This document shows positions 49,089 to 58,585 of a stretch of 64,000 nt of DNA, piece after piece (within the stretch, counting starts at the first letter, position 1; the number at the start of each line of letters is the position of its first letter). The DNA comes from Amycolatopsis sp. 2-15 (GTDB lineage: Bacteria > Actinomycetota > Actinomycetes > Mycobacteriales > Pseudonocardiaceae). Location of the stretch: contig NZ_CP127294.1 in NCBI RefSeq assembly GCF_030285625.1, forward strand, positions 940,001-1,004,000, given 5' to 3'. Made by a program: the position numbers and the translations under genes. The notes beneath the pieces were generated by a model. It did no database searches and was not told the DNA's origin. It saw only the letters and a program-made list of their open reading frames with translations.

Positions 49089-49787
49089 TTACGAGTCTAC
49101 GGAGGGCTTCTTCGCGCGGTGAATGGCGACGACGCCGAATGTGAGGTTCAGCCACTCGACCTCGGTCCAGCCCGCGCTCGCGATGATCTCGCCGAGCGCC
49201 CGCTGGTCGGGCCACGCGAGCATGGATTCGGCCAGGTAGGAGTAGGCCTCGGGGTTCGTCGACGAGCGGCTCCCGACCCACGTGAGCAGGTTGAGGATGA
49301 AGCGCCGGTAGATGAACCGGATGGGCGCGAACGTGGGCGTCGACACCTCGCAGATGACCAGCCGTCCACCTGGCTTGACGACACGCAGTATTTCGGTGAG
49401 GGCGGCTTTGGTGTCGACGAAGTTCCTCAGCGCGAGGGAGATCGTGACGGCGTCGAACGAGTCGTCCGCGAACGGCAGGTGCAACGCGTCGGCCGCGACC
49501 ATCGGAAGCTTCCGCCGCAGGCCCGCGCGCAGCATGCCGAGCGAGAAGTCGGCCGCGACGCAGTAGGCGCCGCTGCGGGCGTACTCGACCGTGGAGACGC
49601 CGGTGCCGGCCGCCAGGTCGAGCACCTTCTCCCCCGGCTTGGCGTCCAGCACCCGCGCCGTGGTGGTCCTCCACCGCCGGTCGAACCCGAACGTCATGAA
49701 CGAGTTCGCCCGGTCATAACCGGACGCCACGCCGTCGAACATCGCGGCGACTTCGTGCGGATCCTTGTCCAGACTGGCGCGGGGCAT
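49089..49787 (-). CDS. menG: Demethylmenaquinone methyltransferase
   Basis: A 232-residue SAM-dependent class I methyltransferase (MenG/UbiE family). [20 protein letters not shown] is the family N-terminus, [20 protein letters not shown] the SAM site, and [20 protein letters not shown] and [18 protein letters not shown] the two UbiE signatures. It adds the final ring methyl group of menaquinone. The start is 743 bp from the next gene, across a repeat-filled region. Confidence 0.93.
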   Translation of the reverse strand: MPRASLDKDPHEVAAMFDGVASGYDRANSFMTFGFDRRWRTTTARVLDAKPGEKVLDLAAGTGVSTVEYARSGAYCVAADFSLGMLRAGLRRKLPMVAADALHLPFADDSFDAVTISLALRNFVDTKAALTEILRVVKPGGRLVICEVSTPTFAPIRFIYRRFILNLLTWVGSRSSTNPEAYSYLAESMLAWPDQRALGEIIASAGWTEVEWLNLTFGVVAIHRAKKPSVDS

Positions 49788-49942
49788 GCCTCGAATCTAG
49801 ACAGTGGTGTGCGGGGTGGGTGCTGAGGGTGGCTGAGGCGCTGGTCAGGTGGGCTGGGTTGGGAGTGGTCCGGGGTCACGACGGTGGGGGTCCGGTCGTG
49901 GGGTTGGCTCGGGGTGAGGGGGCCTCTCGCGCCTCTGCCGTG

Positions 49943-50066
49943 GCGCGAACGGTCCACTCGCGCGGTGCTGGCGGCGCGAACGATCCACTCGCGCGCTGCC
50001 AGCGGCGCGAACGATCCACTCGCGCGCTGCCAGCGGCGCGAACGATCCACTCGCGCGCTGCCAGCG
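49943..50066. repeat. 31-bp tandem repeat, four units
   Basis: Three identical 31-base units (49974-50004, 50005-50035, 50036-50066) begin GCGCGAACGATCCACTCGCG and end CTGCCAGCG; a fourth unit at 49943-49973 differs at a few positions. The arms GCGCGA / TCGCGC make a short palindrome in each unit. Confidence 0.9.
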
Positions 50067-50408
50067 GCGCGAAGAAAGGTCCGGTAGCGGAGCCGGGGTT
50101 GGCGCAAGGGAACCCTTCGCGATCGGACCACTCATACCCAGCACCCGGACTGAACGGCCCTACCGCGCTCATCGCATCGCGCGAACCGTCCTTTCGCGGC
50201 CCAGTTCGCGGCACGAGCAGTCACCTCGTGCTCGCCGCGCGGAGCTAAAGGACCACTCGCACCCAGCAACGGCGCGAACGGTCCACTCGTGCCCGGCGGA
50301 TGCCGCGCCCGGTCCCCTCGTGCGCCGCGGATGGTGCGAATGGTCCGCTCGTGGCCGTAGCGCGGTGCGAAGGGACCGGTCGCGGTCGCGGTTCGGCGGG
50401 CCCAGGTC

Positions 50409-50464
50409 GGTCCGAGTGAGCTGGTCGGAGTGAGCTGGTCGGAGTGAGCTGGTCGGAGTGGGCT
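50409..50464. repeat. 14-bp tandem repeat, four units
   Basis: Unit GGTCGGAGTGAGCT repeated four times without gaps, the first and last units each with one change, followed by a partial fifth (GGTCC). Confidence 0.9.
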
Positions 50465-50530
50465 GGTCCAGAGTGGATTGATCCCGACGGACCAACCCCG
50501 AACCAACACCCGCCCAACCCCGGGCCGGCC

Positions 50531-51634
50531 TCAGCCGAGCGCGGCGAGCATCCCCCGCACCGACTCCGGCCACGCGAATTCCTCCGCCCGCGCCCGGGCG
50601 GCGGCGCGGCGGAGGTCTTCGGGGCTGTCGAGGAGGCCGGTGACGGCGGTGGCGAAGGCGGGGGCGTGGTCGTCGACGGCGGCGCCGCAGCCGGGGCGGA
50701 CGATCTCGCGCAGGGCGGACGAGGCGGAGACCACGACGGGGGTGCCGGAGGCGAGGGCTTCGAGGGCGGCCAAGCCGAACGTCTCGTGGGGGCCCGGGGC
50801 GAGCGACACGTCGGCGGTGGCCAGCAGGCGGGCGACTTCGTCGCGGCCGGAGAGGAATCCCAGGAACGTCACGGGGAGGCCGCGGGCGCGGCGTTCCAGC
50901 GCGCGTCTTCGAGGCCCGTCACCCGCGATGACCAGGCGCACGCGGGCGCCGGACTCCGTCAGCTCGGCGACCGTATCCACGCTGCGCTCCACGTGTTTCT
51001 CGGGAGACAAGCGTCCACAGTGGACAAGCAGGGCATCCGCGCCACCGGCCAGGGAATGCCGCCATGAGTCCGAGCGCATCGTCGGCGCAAAGGTCGCCAA
51101 GTCGACGCCCAGGGGGACCCGGCGGACATTGGGCGCGGCGATCCGGTCGAATTCGGCGCGGGCGAAAGCCGTGGTGCACACGACCGTGTCGTAGCTGGCG
51201 GCCATCCGGCGGTTGGCGACGTCGGCGATACCGCGAGCGACCGGCCGTGGCAGGAGGAACTGCTCCAGCAGACGGTCGAGACGCTCGTGGGAAATCACCG
51301 TGCTGGGAACCCCGTTGAGGCGAGCCCAGGTGCCCATGCCGCGCAGCGTCAGCCGGTCCGAGACCTCCAGGCGGTCCGGCGAAAGCCGCCGCAGCAGGGA
51401 CCGCACGCGATGCGGGTCGACGGCCCGGTAGCCGCCCGTGCCGGGGATCCGGGGCGCGGGCAGCGAGTACCGCCGCACGCCCGTGGGCAGTGTCTCCACC
51501 GCATACCGGGTGCCCGGCACGACGAGGGTCACGCGGTGCCCGCTGGCGACGTAGCCCGCGCCGAGGTGGTGCAGGGCCGTCCGCAGCCCTCCCGAGCGCG
51601 GCCCGTAGAAGTTCGCCAGCTGGACGATGTGCAT
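50531..51634 (-). CDS. Glycosyltransferase, GT4 family (partner of MgtA-like enzyme)
   Basis: A 367-residue GT-B enzyme. IVQLANFYGPRSGGLRTALH is the acceptor-domain glycine loop; LLVHCGRLSPEKHVERSVDT and the E-x7-E block HETFGLAALEALASGTPVVV bind the nucleotide sugar, resembling mannosyltransferases acting on phosphatidylinositol mannosides or glycolipids. It starts three bases after the upstream mgtA-like gene, so both are one unit. The product is probably a mannolipid of the cell envelope; the exact acceptor is unknown. Confidence 0.85.
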   Translation of the reverse strand: MHIVQLANFYGPRSGGLRTALHHLGAGYVASGHRVTLVVPGTRYAVETLPTGVRRYSLPAPRIPGTGGYRAVDPHRVRSLLRRLSPDRLEVSDRLTLRGMGTWARLNGVPSTVISHERLDRLLEQFLLPRPVARGIADVANRRMAASYDTVVCTTAFARAEFDRIAAPNVRRVPLGVDLATFAPTMRSDSWRHSLAGGADALLVHCGRLSPEKHVERSVDTVAELTESGARVRLVIAGDGPRRRALERRARGLPVTFLGFLSGRDEVARLLATADVSLAPGPHETFGLAALEALASGTPVVVSASSALREIVRPGCGAAVDDHAPAFATAVTGLLDSPEDLRRAAARARAEEFAWPESVRGMLAALG

Positions 51635-51637
51635 CGC

Positions 51638-52756
51638 TCAGGCCGCGCGCGCGGCCCGGTCCTGCACGGCCTCGTAGTGCCCCACCAGCTCCCGGCACAC
51701 CGCGGGCCACGTCCGCCCCAGCACTACCTTGCGGGCCTTCTCCCCCAGCCGCGCCCGCAGGGCCGCGTCGCGCAGGTCGTCGATGCGCGCAACGAGGGCG
51801 CGGCCGAAATCCTCCCGGTCGGCGGGCAGCAGGTAGCCGGTGCGGCCGGGCAGGACCAGGTCCTTCGGGCCGCCCGCGTCGGGCGCGAGCACCGGGAGGC
51901 CGGAGGCCATGGCCTCCTGGACGGCCTGGCAGAACGTCTCGTGCGGTCCGGTGTGGACGAACACGTCGAGGCTCGCGTAGGCCACGGACAGCTCGTCGCC
52001 GTACTTCGCGCCGAGGAAGGCCGCGCCGGGGAGGCGTTCGCGCAGGGACGGAAGCTCGGGGCCGTCGCCAACCACGACCACGCGGATGCCGGGCACGCCG
52101 GCCAGCGACACCAGGCGGTCGACCTCCTTCTCCGGAGCCAACCGGCCGACGAAGCCCACCAGCAGCTCGCCGTTGGGCGCCAGCTCGGCCCGCAACGCCG
52201 GGTCGGCGTGCGAAGGTGAGAAGCGGTCGATGTCCACGCCACGGGCCCAGCGGTGCACGCGGGGCACGCCATGCAGCCGCAGCTGCTCGACGGAGTCGGA
52301 CGACGGCGCGAGCGTCCGGTCGGCCCGCGAGTGCACGCGGCGCACCCAGCGCCAGGCGGCGCGCGCGCCGATGCCGAAGCCGTACGACGTGGCGAAGCCC
52401 GCGATGTCGGTCTGGTAGACGGCGATCGACGGCACCCGCAGGCGCCGCGCGGCGGCCAGGCCGCGCGCACCCACCACGAAGGGTGAGGCCAGGTGCACCA
52501 CGTCCGGGCGAAAGCCGCTGAGCGCCGTGAGCACGGTGCGCGTCGGCAGGCCGATCGGCAGGGAGTGCACGCCGGGCACGTCCAGCGCGGGGATGCGGAC
52601 GACCGGTGCGCCGCGGTAGGACTCGGGCCCCGGTCCCGGCGCCACCACGAGCACGTCGTGAGCGCGGTCGACCAGGTGCTCGACGACCCGCAGCACGGAA
52701 TTCGTCACGCCGTTCACCTGGGGCAGGAAACTTTCGGTGACTATGGCGACTCGCAC
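51638..52756 (-). CDS. mgtA: GDP-mannose-dependent alpha-mannosyltransferase (MgtA-like)
   Basis: A 372-residue GT4 enzyme. The GTG at 52756 is chosen because VRVAIVTESFLPQVNGVTNS is the family start; upstream residues are not conserved. C-terminal blocks are LLVGFVGRLAPEKEVDRLVS and HETFCQAVQEAMASGLPVLA. In mycobacteria the homologue Rv0557 (MgtA) mannosylates a glucuronosyl-diacylglycerol-type lipid and lies next to menG and a DUF3592-type protein, as here. The IMPase-like gene is divergent. Confidence 0.87.
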   Translation of the reverse strand: MRVAIVTESFLPQVNGVTNSVLRVVEHLVDRAHDVLVVAPGPGPESYRGAPVVRIPALDVPGVHSLPIGLPTRTVLTALSGFRPDVVHLASPFVVGARGLAAARRLRVPSIAVYQTDIAGFATSYGFGIGARAAWRWVRRVHSRADRTLAPSSDSVEQLRLHGVPRVHRWARGVDIDRFSPSHADPALRAELAPNGELLVGFVGRLAPEKEVDRLVSLAGVPGIRVVVVGDGPELPSLRERLPGAAFLGAKYGDELSVAYASLDVFVHTGPHETFCQAVQEAMASGLPVLAPDAGGPKDLVLPGRTGYLLPADREDFGRALVARIDDLRDAALRARLGEKARKVVLGRTWPAVCRELVGHYEAVQDRAARAA

Positions 52757-52932
52757 CCGGCCACTGTCGCACCGGCGTGCGCGACCTGGGCCAATCCTTC
52801 GTGACAGCTCGGCCAACGGTGTTCGAACACTCCGAAGCGTCCGGGTCCGAATACAGTCCGTCGCCAGATTCGCCACGACATGTCACCTCAAGGTCGTGTC
52901 CCGGAAACCAGGACGGCCCAGACTAAGCAGGC

Positions 52933-53775
52933 ATGACCCTCTTGTCCTCCAGGCCGTCGCAGCCCGTGGAGCCGGGGCTGCTCTCGAGGGCTCTCGAGGT
53001 GGCCGGCCGGCTGGCCAACGACGCCACCGACGTGATCACCGCGACGGCGGGCCGTGGTGCCCACCCCTCGACCCTGGACTCCCCTTTCGACTGGGTCACC
53101 GACACCGACCGTATCCTCGAGCGCCACACCCGCCGGGTGCTGACGGCCGAGTTCCCCGGGATACCCGTGGTCGGCCACGAGTTCGGCGCCGACCACGGCG
53201 CCGACGTGGCCGAGTACCGCTGGGTCGTGGACTCCGTCGACGGCACCGCCAACTACGTCGCCGGCGTGCCGTGGTGCGCCTACAGCCTCGCGCTGATCGA
53301 CGCGTCCGGGCCGGTGGTGGGGGTGGTCGCCGACCCGTACCGCGCGCAGATCTACGCCGCCGCCCGCGGCCGCGGCGCCCGCGCCAACGGCAAGCCGATC
53401 CAGCTCGTCGACCGCCGCGTGACGGCCGGCGCCATCGTCTGCACGGAGCTCGCCCGCAAGGGGCCGTGGCCGGGGATGGGCGGCTTCATAGAGCGCGCGG
53501 CGGCCGCCCACGCGGGCGTGCGGGTGCTGGGCTCGGCCGCGCTGTCGATCGCGCAGGTCGCGCTCGGCCACGCCGCCGCGGCGGTGCTGCACAGCTACCA
53601 CGAATGGGACGTCGCGGGCTCCGTCGCCATGGCCATCGAGGCCGGCGCGGTGGTGCTCGACAAGCACGGCGAGGACACGACCTTGCCGACGGATGGCCTT
53701 TTGGTGGCCGCTCCGGGCGTCGCGGACGAGGTGCTGAGCTGGTGGCAGGAGACGGCGACGGTCGCCACGACCTGA
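52933..53775 (+). CDS. Inositol monophosphatase family protein
   Basis: A 280-residue Mg-dependent phosphatase fold. Metal ligands are GHEFG (81-85, in place of the usual GEE), VVDSVDGTAN (98-107) and EWDVAGSVAMAIEAGAVV near the C-terminus. Family members hydrolyse inositol phosphates, PAP or fructose-1,6-bisphosphate. The sequence does not decide between these; adjacency to mannolipid genes makes inositol phosphate for phosphatidylinositol plausible. It is divergent from mgtA across 176 bp in which I see no further feature. Confidence 0.85.
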   Translation: MTLLSSRPSQPVEPGLLSRALEVAGRLANDATDVITATAGRGAHPSTLDSPFDWVTDTDRILERHTRRVLTAEFPGIPVVGHEFGADHGADVAEYRWVVDSVDGTANYVAGVPWCAYSLALIDASGPVVGVVADPYRAQIYAAARGRGARANGKPIQLVDRRVTAGAIVCTELARKGPWPGMGGFIERAAAAHAGVRVLGSAALSIAQVALGHAAAAVLHSYHEWDVAGSVAMAIEAGAVVLDKHGEDTTLPTDGLLVAAPGVADEVLSWWQETATVATT

Positions 53776-53834
53776 CGCGGCGTTCGGGCGGCGACGCCGG
53801 CACTCGCCGGCGTCGACCTCGCGAACAACTCGGG

Positions 53835-54308
53835 TCAGGCGACCGGGACCTCCGGCACCTCGGTCGCCGCCCGGGCGGCCCGGTCGCGCTTGATCAGGCG
53901 GCGCAGCCACCACATCAGCGGGCCCGCGACCAGCCAGGTGAACAGGATCGTCGTGCCGAGCGGCAGGAGGGTGAGCGTCGCGGTGCGGCCGGCGACGCGG
54001 GCGGTGCGGTCGGGGTTCGTGACGTCGTACTCGATGGCCACGAGCTGGCCCGCCAGGAGGCCGGACGGGTAGAGGACGCCGTTGGCCGGGCTGTGGACGA
54101 TGCCGTCCGGGCTCTGAAACTGGATGATCGTGCGATCGAAGTTCACGGACTCGACGGTGGCCGTGGCCGTGCCGAGGTGGGACTCGATGGCGTTGTCGTT
54201 GCGGATCGCCGCGAAGAGCAAGCTCACGCACATCACGGTGAGGAGCGAGGCGACACCGAGGACGGCGAACCACCCGATGCGCCTCGCCCGCTCACGCCTG
54301 ACCGTCAC
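53835..54308 (-). CDS. DUF3592-type membrane protein
   Basis: A 157-residue protein with an N-terminal TM segment (about 10-33) and a second TM around 112-135. Between them lies a small extracytoplasmic beta domain (TATATVESVNFDRTIIQFQS, VHSPANGVLYPSGLLAGQLV) matching the DUF3592 layout. The tail is basic then acidic. A similar protein (Rv0556) lies between menD and mgtA in mycobacteria, so the position is conserved. Function unknown. Confidence 0.75.
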   Translation of the reverse strand: MTVRRERARRIGWFAVLGVASLLTVMCVSLLFAAIRNDNAIESHLGTATATVESVNFDRTIIQFQSPDGIVHSPANGVLYPSGLLAGQLVAIEYDVTNPDRTARVAGRTATLTLLPLGTTILFTWLVAGPLMWWLRRLIKRDRAARAATEVPEVPVA

Positions 54309-54427
54309 GTCGCGAGGTTACCAATCCGGCCAAAAGTAGGCCGACCCCCACTCGGCACGTAACCGTTGCTACGAAGCCATTCGGCCGTGACTGTGCTCGG
54401 ATTGGTAACGATCGGCACAGTAGAGCC

Positions 54428-55942
54428 TCACCGTTCCCCCGCGGCGGCGAGCATGCGGTGGTTGGCCCGGATCTGGTCGAAGGACTTCGGCTTGACCAGA
54501 GCGTGGGCCGCCGCCCGAGCAGCCGAAGCACCGTTCGGGCCGAGCGCCGGCTTGCCCTTGGTGAACAGCCACGTCTGGAACAACGCCTGCAGCGGCTTGC
54601 CCGACACCTGCTCGGCCAGCGCCTCGAACTCAGGGATCACGCCGTGGCCGCCGGCCTTGGTGGCCTGCCACTTCTGCAGGATGGCGAAGAACGCGTCGTC
54701 GCCGACGGTGATGCGCAAGGCCTGCAGGGCCATCGCGCCGCGGTCGTAGACGGCGCCGTCGAACTGGTTCTCCTCCCCCGGGTCGCCGGGCAGGACCTGC
54801 CAGAACGCGTCGTCGGCGGCGTAGGAGTCGTAGGCGTACTGCGCGAGCTCGGCCGTGGTGCCCTCGCCCTCGTGCTCGGACCACAGGTACTCGGCGTAGG
54901 ACGCGAAGCCCTCGTTGAGCCAGATATCGCTCCACTTGCCGAGCGAGACGTTGTCGCCGAACCACTGGTGGGCGTTCTCGTGGGCGATGAGAGTGGTGTT
55001 CGCGCCGGCAACGAAGTTCTTCAGCCCATAGGTGGGCCGGGTCTGGTTCTCGAGCGAGAACGTGATGCCGCTGGTGACCACGCCGCCCTCGGCCTCGAAC
55101 GGGAACGGCCCGAACTGCGCGGCCAGGAACGCGTCGATCTCGGGCGTCCGCTCGACGCTCGCCTTGGCCGCGTAGAGCGAGTCACCGAGGTCGGAGCCGT
55201 AGGCGGTGATGAACGGCTTGCCGTCCGGCGTCGTCGACTGGTTGACCTCGTACTTGCCCACGACGAACGACGTCAGGTACGTGGCCTGCGGCTTCGTGCT
55301 GCGCCAGTTCCAGCGCGTCCAGCCGGCGCGCGACTGGGTCTTGCGCACGAGGGTCCCGTTCGTGATGGCGGCGTTGCCGTCGGGCGCTTCGATCGAGACG
55401 TCGTAGGTGGCCTTGTCCGTCGGGTGGTCGTTGGACGGGAACCACCACTGCGCGCTCTGCGGCTCGTCGACGCCCAGCGCGCCGAACGCGCCGTGCTTCC
55501 AGCCGTGCAGCCCGTCGACGGCCTCGGTGGACGGCGTGTCGTCGTAGGCCACGACGACGGTGGTGGTCTGGCCCTTGAGCAACGGGTGCGCGGGCGTGAT
55601 GACGAGCTCGCCGTCGCCGTTCTGGTTGGCGAAGGTCGCGGCCTCGTTGCCGACCAGCACGCTCTTGGCCTTGAGCGCGAAGTCGAGGTCGAACCGCGAC
55701 AGGTCCTGCGTCGCGGTGAGCAGCAGGGTCGTCGTGCCCGCCAGCCGGTCGGAGTCCGGCTGGTAGGTCAGGCGGATGTCGTAGTGCAGCACGTCGGTGC
55801 CGCCGTTGCCGGCGTTGGGGTAGTACGGATCACCCACCCCCGGCGCCCCCGGCTGCGGTGCGGCCGACGCCACCCCCGCGACCAGCACCGACACCACTCC
55901 CGCCGCGACCAACCCGAGCCCGGCCCGACCTCTTCCACGCAT
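54428..55942 (-). CDS. Secreted M1-family zinc metallopeptidase
   Basis: A 504-residue aminopeptidase-N-like enzyme. The ATG at 55942 gives a Sec signal peptide (hydrophobic 8-27, cleavage after ASA); the open frame upstream is not conserved. Residues about 45-230 form the N-terminal beta-saddle, then the thermolysin-like domain with HENAHQWFG (H321, E322, H325) and E344 in NEGFASY, the HExxH-x18-E zinc site. The usual GAMEN exopeptidase loop is replaced by FSLENQT. It lacks the large C-terminal helical domain of PepN. It should trim peptides outside the cell. Confidence 0.9.
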   Translation of the reverse strand: MRGRGRAGLGLVAAGVVSVLVAGVASAAPQPGAPGVGDPYYPNAGNGGTDVLHYDIRLTYQPDSDRLAGTTTLLLTATQDLSRFDLDFALKAKSVLVGNEAATFANQNGDGELVITPAHPLLKGQTTTVVVAYDDTPSTEAVDGLHGWKHGAFGALGVDEPQSAQWWFPSNDHPTDKATYDVSIEAPDGNAAITNGTLVRKTQSRAGWTRWNWRSTKPQATYLTSFVVGKYEVNQSTTPDGKPFITAYGSDLGDSLYAAKASVERTPEIDAFLAAQFGPFPFEAEGGVVTSGITFSLENQTRPTYGLKNFVAGANTTLIAHENAHQWFGDNVSLGKWSDIWLNEGFASYAEYLWSEHEGEGTTAELAQYAYDSYAADDAFWQVLPGDPGEENQFDGAVYDRGAMALQALRITVGDDAFFAILQKWQATKAGGHGVIPEFEALAEQVSGKPLQALFQTWLFTKGKPALGPNGASAARAAAHALVKPKSFDQIRANHRMLAAAGER

Positions 55943-56078
55943 GGCGTTTCCTCCCAGACGGTGATCAACGCGCTCGAACGTAGCCAGGGTTCGACTTGCG
56001 AGGTACGTCCGTTGGGAGGTTCTTGCCCGCTGGGACTCCGGGAGGTAATCACTTGACGGAGCGGCGATTCTTGATCGC

Positions 56079-56807
56079 GTGACGGAAGAACCGCTGGTCG
56101 GGAACGTGACAAGCGGCGTGGTCCGCGTCGGGGACACAGTGCGGCGCCCGGCGGGGCCGTGGACCGAGGCCGTGGACGCGGTGCTGGCGCACCTGCGTTC
56201 GGTCGGTTTCCGCGCGGCGCCGCGGCCGCTCGGGCGCGACGAGCGTGGCCGGCAGGTGCTGGAGTTCGTGCCGGGTGAGGTGGGCGGCCCGTACTCCCCC
56301 GCCGACCTGCGTGAGCTCGGCCGAGCGCTGGCCGAGCTGCACCAGGCACTGGCGGACTTCGTGCCGCCGCCGGACGCGGTCTGGCCGCGGCTCATTCCGC
56401 CGGACCGCGAAGAGCTGGTGTGCCACAACGACGTCGCGCCGTGGAACATCGTGCGCGCCGAGCGTGGATGGGTGCTGATCGACTGGGACGGCACGGCGCC
56501 GGCGTCGACGGTGTGGGACCTCGCCTACACCGCGCAGACCACGGCGGACCTGCGCACCGACCGGCCGGTCGCGGAGTCCGCCGCCTGCCTGCGCGCGTTC
56601 ACCGACGGCTACGACCTCGATGAGCGTCAACGCGCTGAACTCCCGGCCGCGCTCGGCCGCCGCGCCCGCGCGATGCACGACTTCCTGCGGGCGAACACCG
56701 GCACGCAGCCGTGGTCGCGCATCTGGCGTGAGGACGGCCCGTACTGGCTCGCGACCGCCGGTTACCTCGACGGCCACCAGGACGCGTGGCGAGCCGCGCT
56801 GGGGTGA
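56079..56807 (+). CDS. Aminoglycoside/choline kinase-like (APH fold) phosphotransferase
   Basis: A 242-residue APH-family protein. VCHNDVAPWNIV holds the catalytic Asp (Brenner motif HxDxxxxN) and VLIDWDGTAPASTVWDLAY the metal-binding Asp. The N-lobe is short: GRQVLEFVPGEVGG is the hinge segment. Substrates in this family range from aminoglycosides to small metabolites; nothing here indicates resistance, so a housekeeping small-molecule kinase is as likely. The GTG start at 56079 is divergent from the peptidase. It converges with menD, only five bases apart. Confidence 0.8.
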   Translation: MTEEPLVGNVTSGVVRVGDTVRRPAGPWTEAVDAVLAHLRSVGFRAAPRPLGRDERGRQVLEFVPGEVGGPYSPADLRELGRALAELHQALADFVPPPDAVWPRLIPPDREELVCHNDVAPWNIVRAERGWVLIDWDGTAPASTVWDLAYTAQTTADLRTDRPVAESAACLRAFTDGYDLDERQRAELPAALGRRARAMHDFLRANTGTQPWSRIWREDGPYWLATAGYLDGHQDAWRAALG

Positions 56808-56812
56808 ACGCG

Positions 56813-58489
56813 TCAGCCGTTGCCGACGGCCGAGGCCACGGCCTTGCGCAGGCGGGCGTGCAGGTCGCGGTGACGCGAGCGGTCCACGCGCACCTCGACG
56901 ACCCGCAGGCCCGGTGCGGGCTTCAGGGCCCCACGGAACTCCGACACCGAGGTGGCCACCACGTGGGGCACCCGGTAGCCCGCGCACAACGCGCCCAGGT
57001 CGGCGCCGTGGGGAGTGCCGAACACTCGCTCGAAGCTGTCCGCGTGTTCAGGGGCGCCCTGTTCCAGCAACGAAAAGATCCCTCCGCCGTCGTCGTTGAG
57101 GACGACGATGGTGAGGTCCGGACGTTGCTCGGCGGGACCGGTGAGCAGGCCGGAAGCGTCGTGCAAGAACGTGAGATCGCCCAGCAAGGCGTACGAAGGC
57201 GCGCGGTGCACAGTGGCCGCGCCGATGGCTGTGGAGACTGTGCCGTCGATGCCCGCGACGCCGCGGTTGCGGTGGACCAGCACGTCGGGACGCAGCGTCC
57301 CGACCAGCGCGACATCGCGGGTCGGGTTCGACGAACCCACCACCAGAAGAGCGCCCTGCGGCAGGGCGTCCACCAGCTCCGACGCGACGCTCAACCCGCT
57401 GGGCCACGGCTCCTCGGCCAGAGCGCGAGAAACAGCCGCGGCCGCAGCCGCGTCGGCGCGTTGCCAGCCGGCGAGCCATTCCGGGTCCGCGGGCTTCGTC
57501 GGCTCGGCGAACCACTGACCGACCTGGCGGACGTTGTGCGCCGGCGCGGGCCAGTCGGAGTCCGGGCGGACCAGCAGAACCTCCACCTCGGGGTCCGAGA
57601 GCACCTTCTGGACCTGCCGGAACACCGTCGGCCGGCCGAGGCACAGCACCTGCTCCGGTTTGTGGTGCGAGATGAACTCCTCGACGCCCAGCAGCCACGC
57701 GCCCGACGAGATGGCCGTGGAGCCGGACAAGCCCAGACCACCGGTTTCGGAGACCACCGGCCAGCCGTGCTGCTCGGCCCACTCGCTGGCCGCCTGCACG
57801 CCGGTGTCGCACGCGATCACGAGGCCGTGGCGGGCCGAGGGCACCACGAACGACGGCAGGGCGCCGAAGTCGGGCAGCTCCGTCCAGCGTTCGCCGTCGG
57901 CGCGGCCTTCGGTCGACTCGTACCACTCGCCGTCATCGTCGAGGTCCGGGACGAGCGGCTCGCGGAACGGGATGTTCAGGTGCACCGGGCCGCTGCGCCA
58001 CTCGCCGTAGGCGGCGTTCCAGGCGCGGCAGATCTGGCTGCGCCAGTAGGAGTTCTGGCCGGCGCGCCGCTCGGCGACGGCCAGCTCGTCGAAGTAGCGC
58101 ACGGCGTCGCCGTAGAGCTGGTACTGGTCGATCACCTGGCTGGCGCCGGCGGACCGCAGCTCGGGCGGGCGGTCGGCGGTGAGCACGATCAGCGGCACGC
58201 CCGCGCGGTCGGCTTCGAGCACGGCCGGGTGGAAGTTCGCGGCCGCCGTGCCGGAGGTGCAGACCACCGCCGACGGCCGGCCCGTGCGGGCGGCGATGCC
58301 GAGCGCGAGGAACGCGGCGCCGCGCTCGTCGATGCGCACGTGGAGCTTCAGCCGGCCGGCCGCGGCCGCGTCGTAGAGCGCGATCGACAGGGGCGCGTTA
58401 CGCGAGCCCGGGCAGAGGACGACGTGGGACACGGTGTTGCGGACCAGTTCGTCGACGATGACCCTGGCCTGCGCGGTGGAGGGGTTCAC
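56813..58489 (-). CDS. menD: 2-succinyl-5-enolpyruvyl-6-hydroxy-3-cyclohexene-1-carboxylate synthase
   Basis: A 558-residue thiamine-diphosphate enzyme that joins 2-oxoglutarate to isochorismate in menaquinone synthesis. HVVLCPGSRNAPLSIALYDA is the MenD N-terminal signature; the TPP glutamate is in VRIDERGAAFLALGIAARTG; CTSGTAAANFHPAVLEADRA follows; and the TPP/Mg motif is LLGDLTFLHDASGLL to VVLNDDGGGIFSLLEQ. It is divergent from menB with about 96 bases between the starts. Confidence 0.95.
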   Translation of the reverse strand: MNPSTAQARVIVDELVRNTVSHVVLCPGSRNAPLSIALYDAAAAGRLKLHVRIDERGAAFLALGIAARTGRPSAVVCTSGTAAANFHPAVLEADRAGVPLIVLTADRPPELRSAGASQVIDQYQLYGDAVRYFDELAVAERRAGQNSYWRSQICRAWNAAYGEWRSGPVHLNIPFREPLVPDLDDDGEWYESTEGRADGERWTELPDFGALPSFVVPSARHGLVIACDTGVQAASEWAEQHGWPVVSETGGLGLSGSTAISSGAWLLGVEEFISHHKPEQVLCLGRPTVFRQVQKVLSDPEVEVLLVRPDSDWPAPAHNVRQVGQWFAEPTKPADPEWLAGWQRADAAAAAAVSRALAEEPWPSGLSVASELVDALPQGALLVVGSSNPTRDVALVGTLRPDVLVHRNRGVAGIDGTVSTAIGAATVHRAPSYALLGDLTFLHDASGLLTGPAEQRPDLTIVVLNDDGGGIFSLLEQGAPEHADSFERVFGTPHGADLGALCAGYRVPHVVATSVSEFRGALKPAPGLRVVEVRVDRSRHRDLHARLRKAVASAVGNG

Positions 58490-58585
58490 CGGCAGGCTCC
58501 GGGTAGGTCGCCCACGGACGCGCTACCTCCCGCGGAGGCGGCATCAGGCACAGCAGAGATGTCCACAGGTCCTATTCTCCCAAAC

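Larger units (their letters stand above)
49788..50530. repeat. Gene-free repeat region between menG and a glycosyltransferase
   Basis: This 743-bp stretch has no plausible gene; its open frames merely translate the repeats. It contains a 31-bp tandem array (49943-50066), many degenerate relatives of the same core (GCGCGAACGGTCCACTCGCG-like) up to about 50390, and a separate 14-bp tandem array (50409-50464). Each 31-mer contains GCGCGA and TCGCGC arms around a nine-base centre, so every unit can fold on itself. Confidence 0.75.

Noticed and set aside
49943..50066. CRISPR array
   Set aside because: Repeats are head-to-tail with no spacers and no cas genes nearby.
49845..50573. Several open frames of 90-145 codons between menG and the glycosyltransferase
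   Set aside because: They translate the 31-bp and related repeats in different frames, with no start signals or domains.
56079..56807. Antibiotic-resistance aminoglycoside phosphotransferase
   Set aside because: Only the general kinase fold motifs are present; no feature specific to known resistance enzymes and no resistance context.
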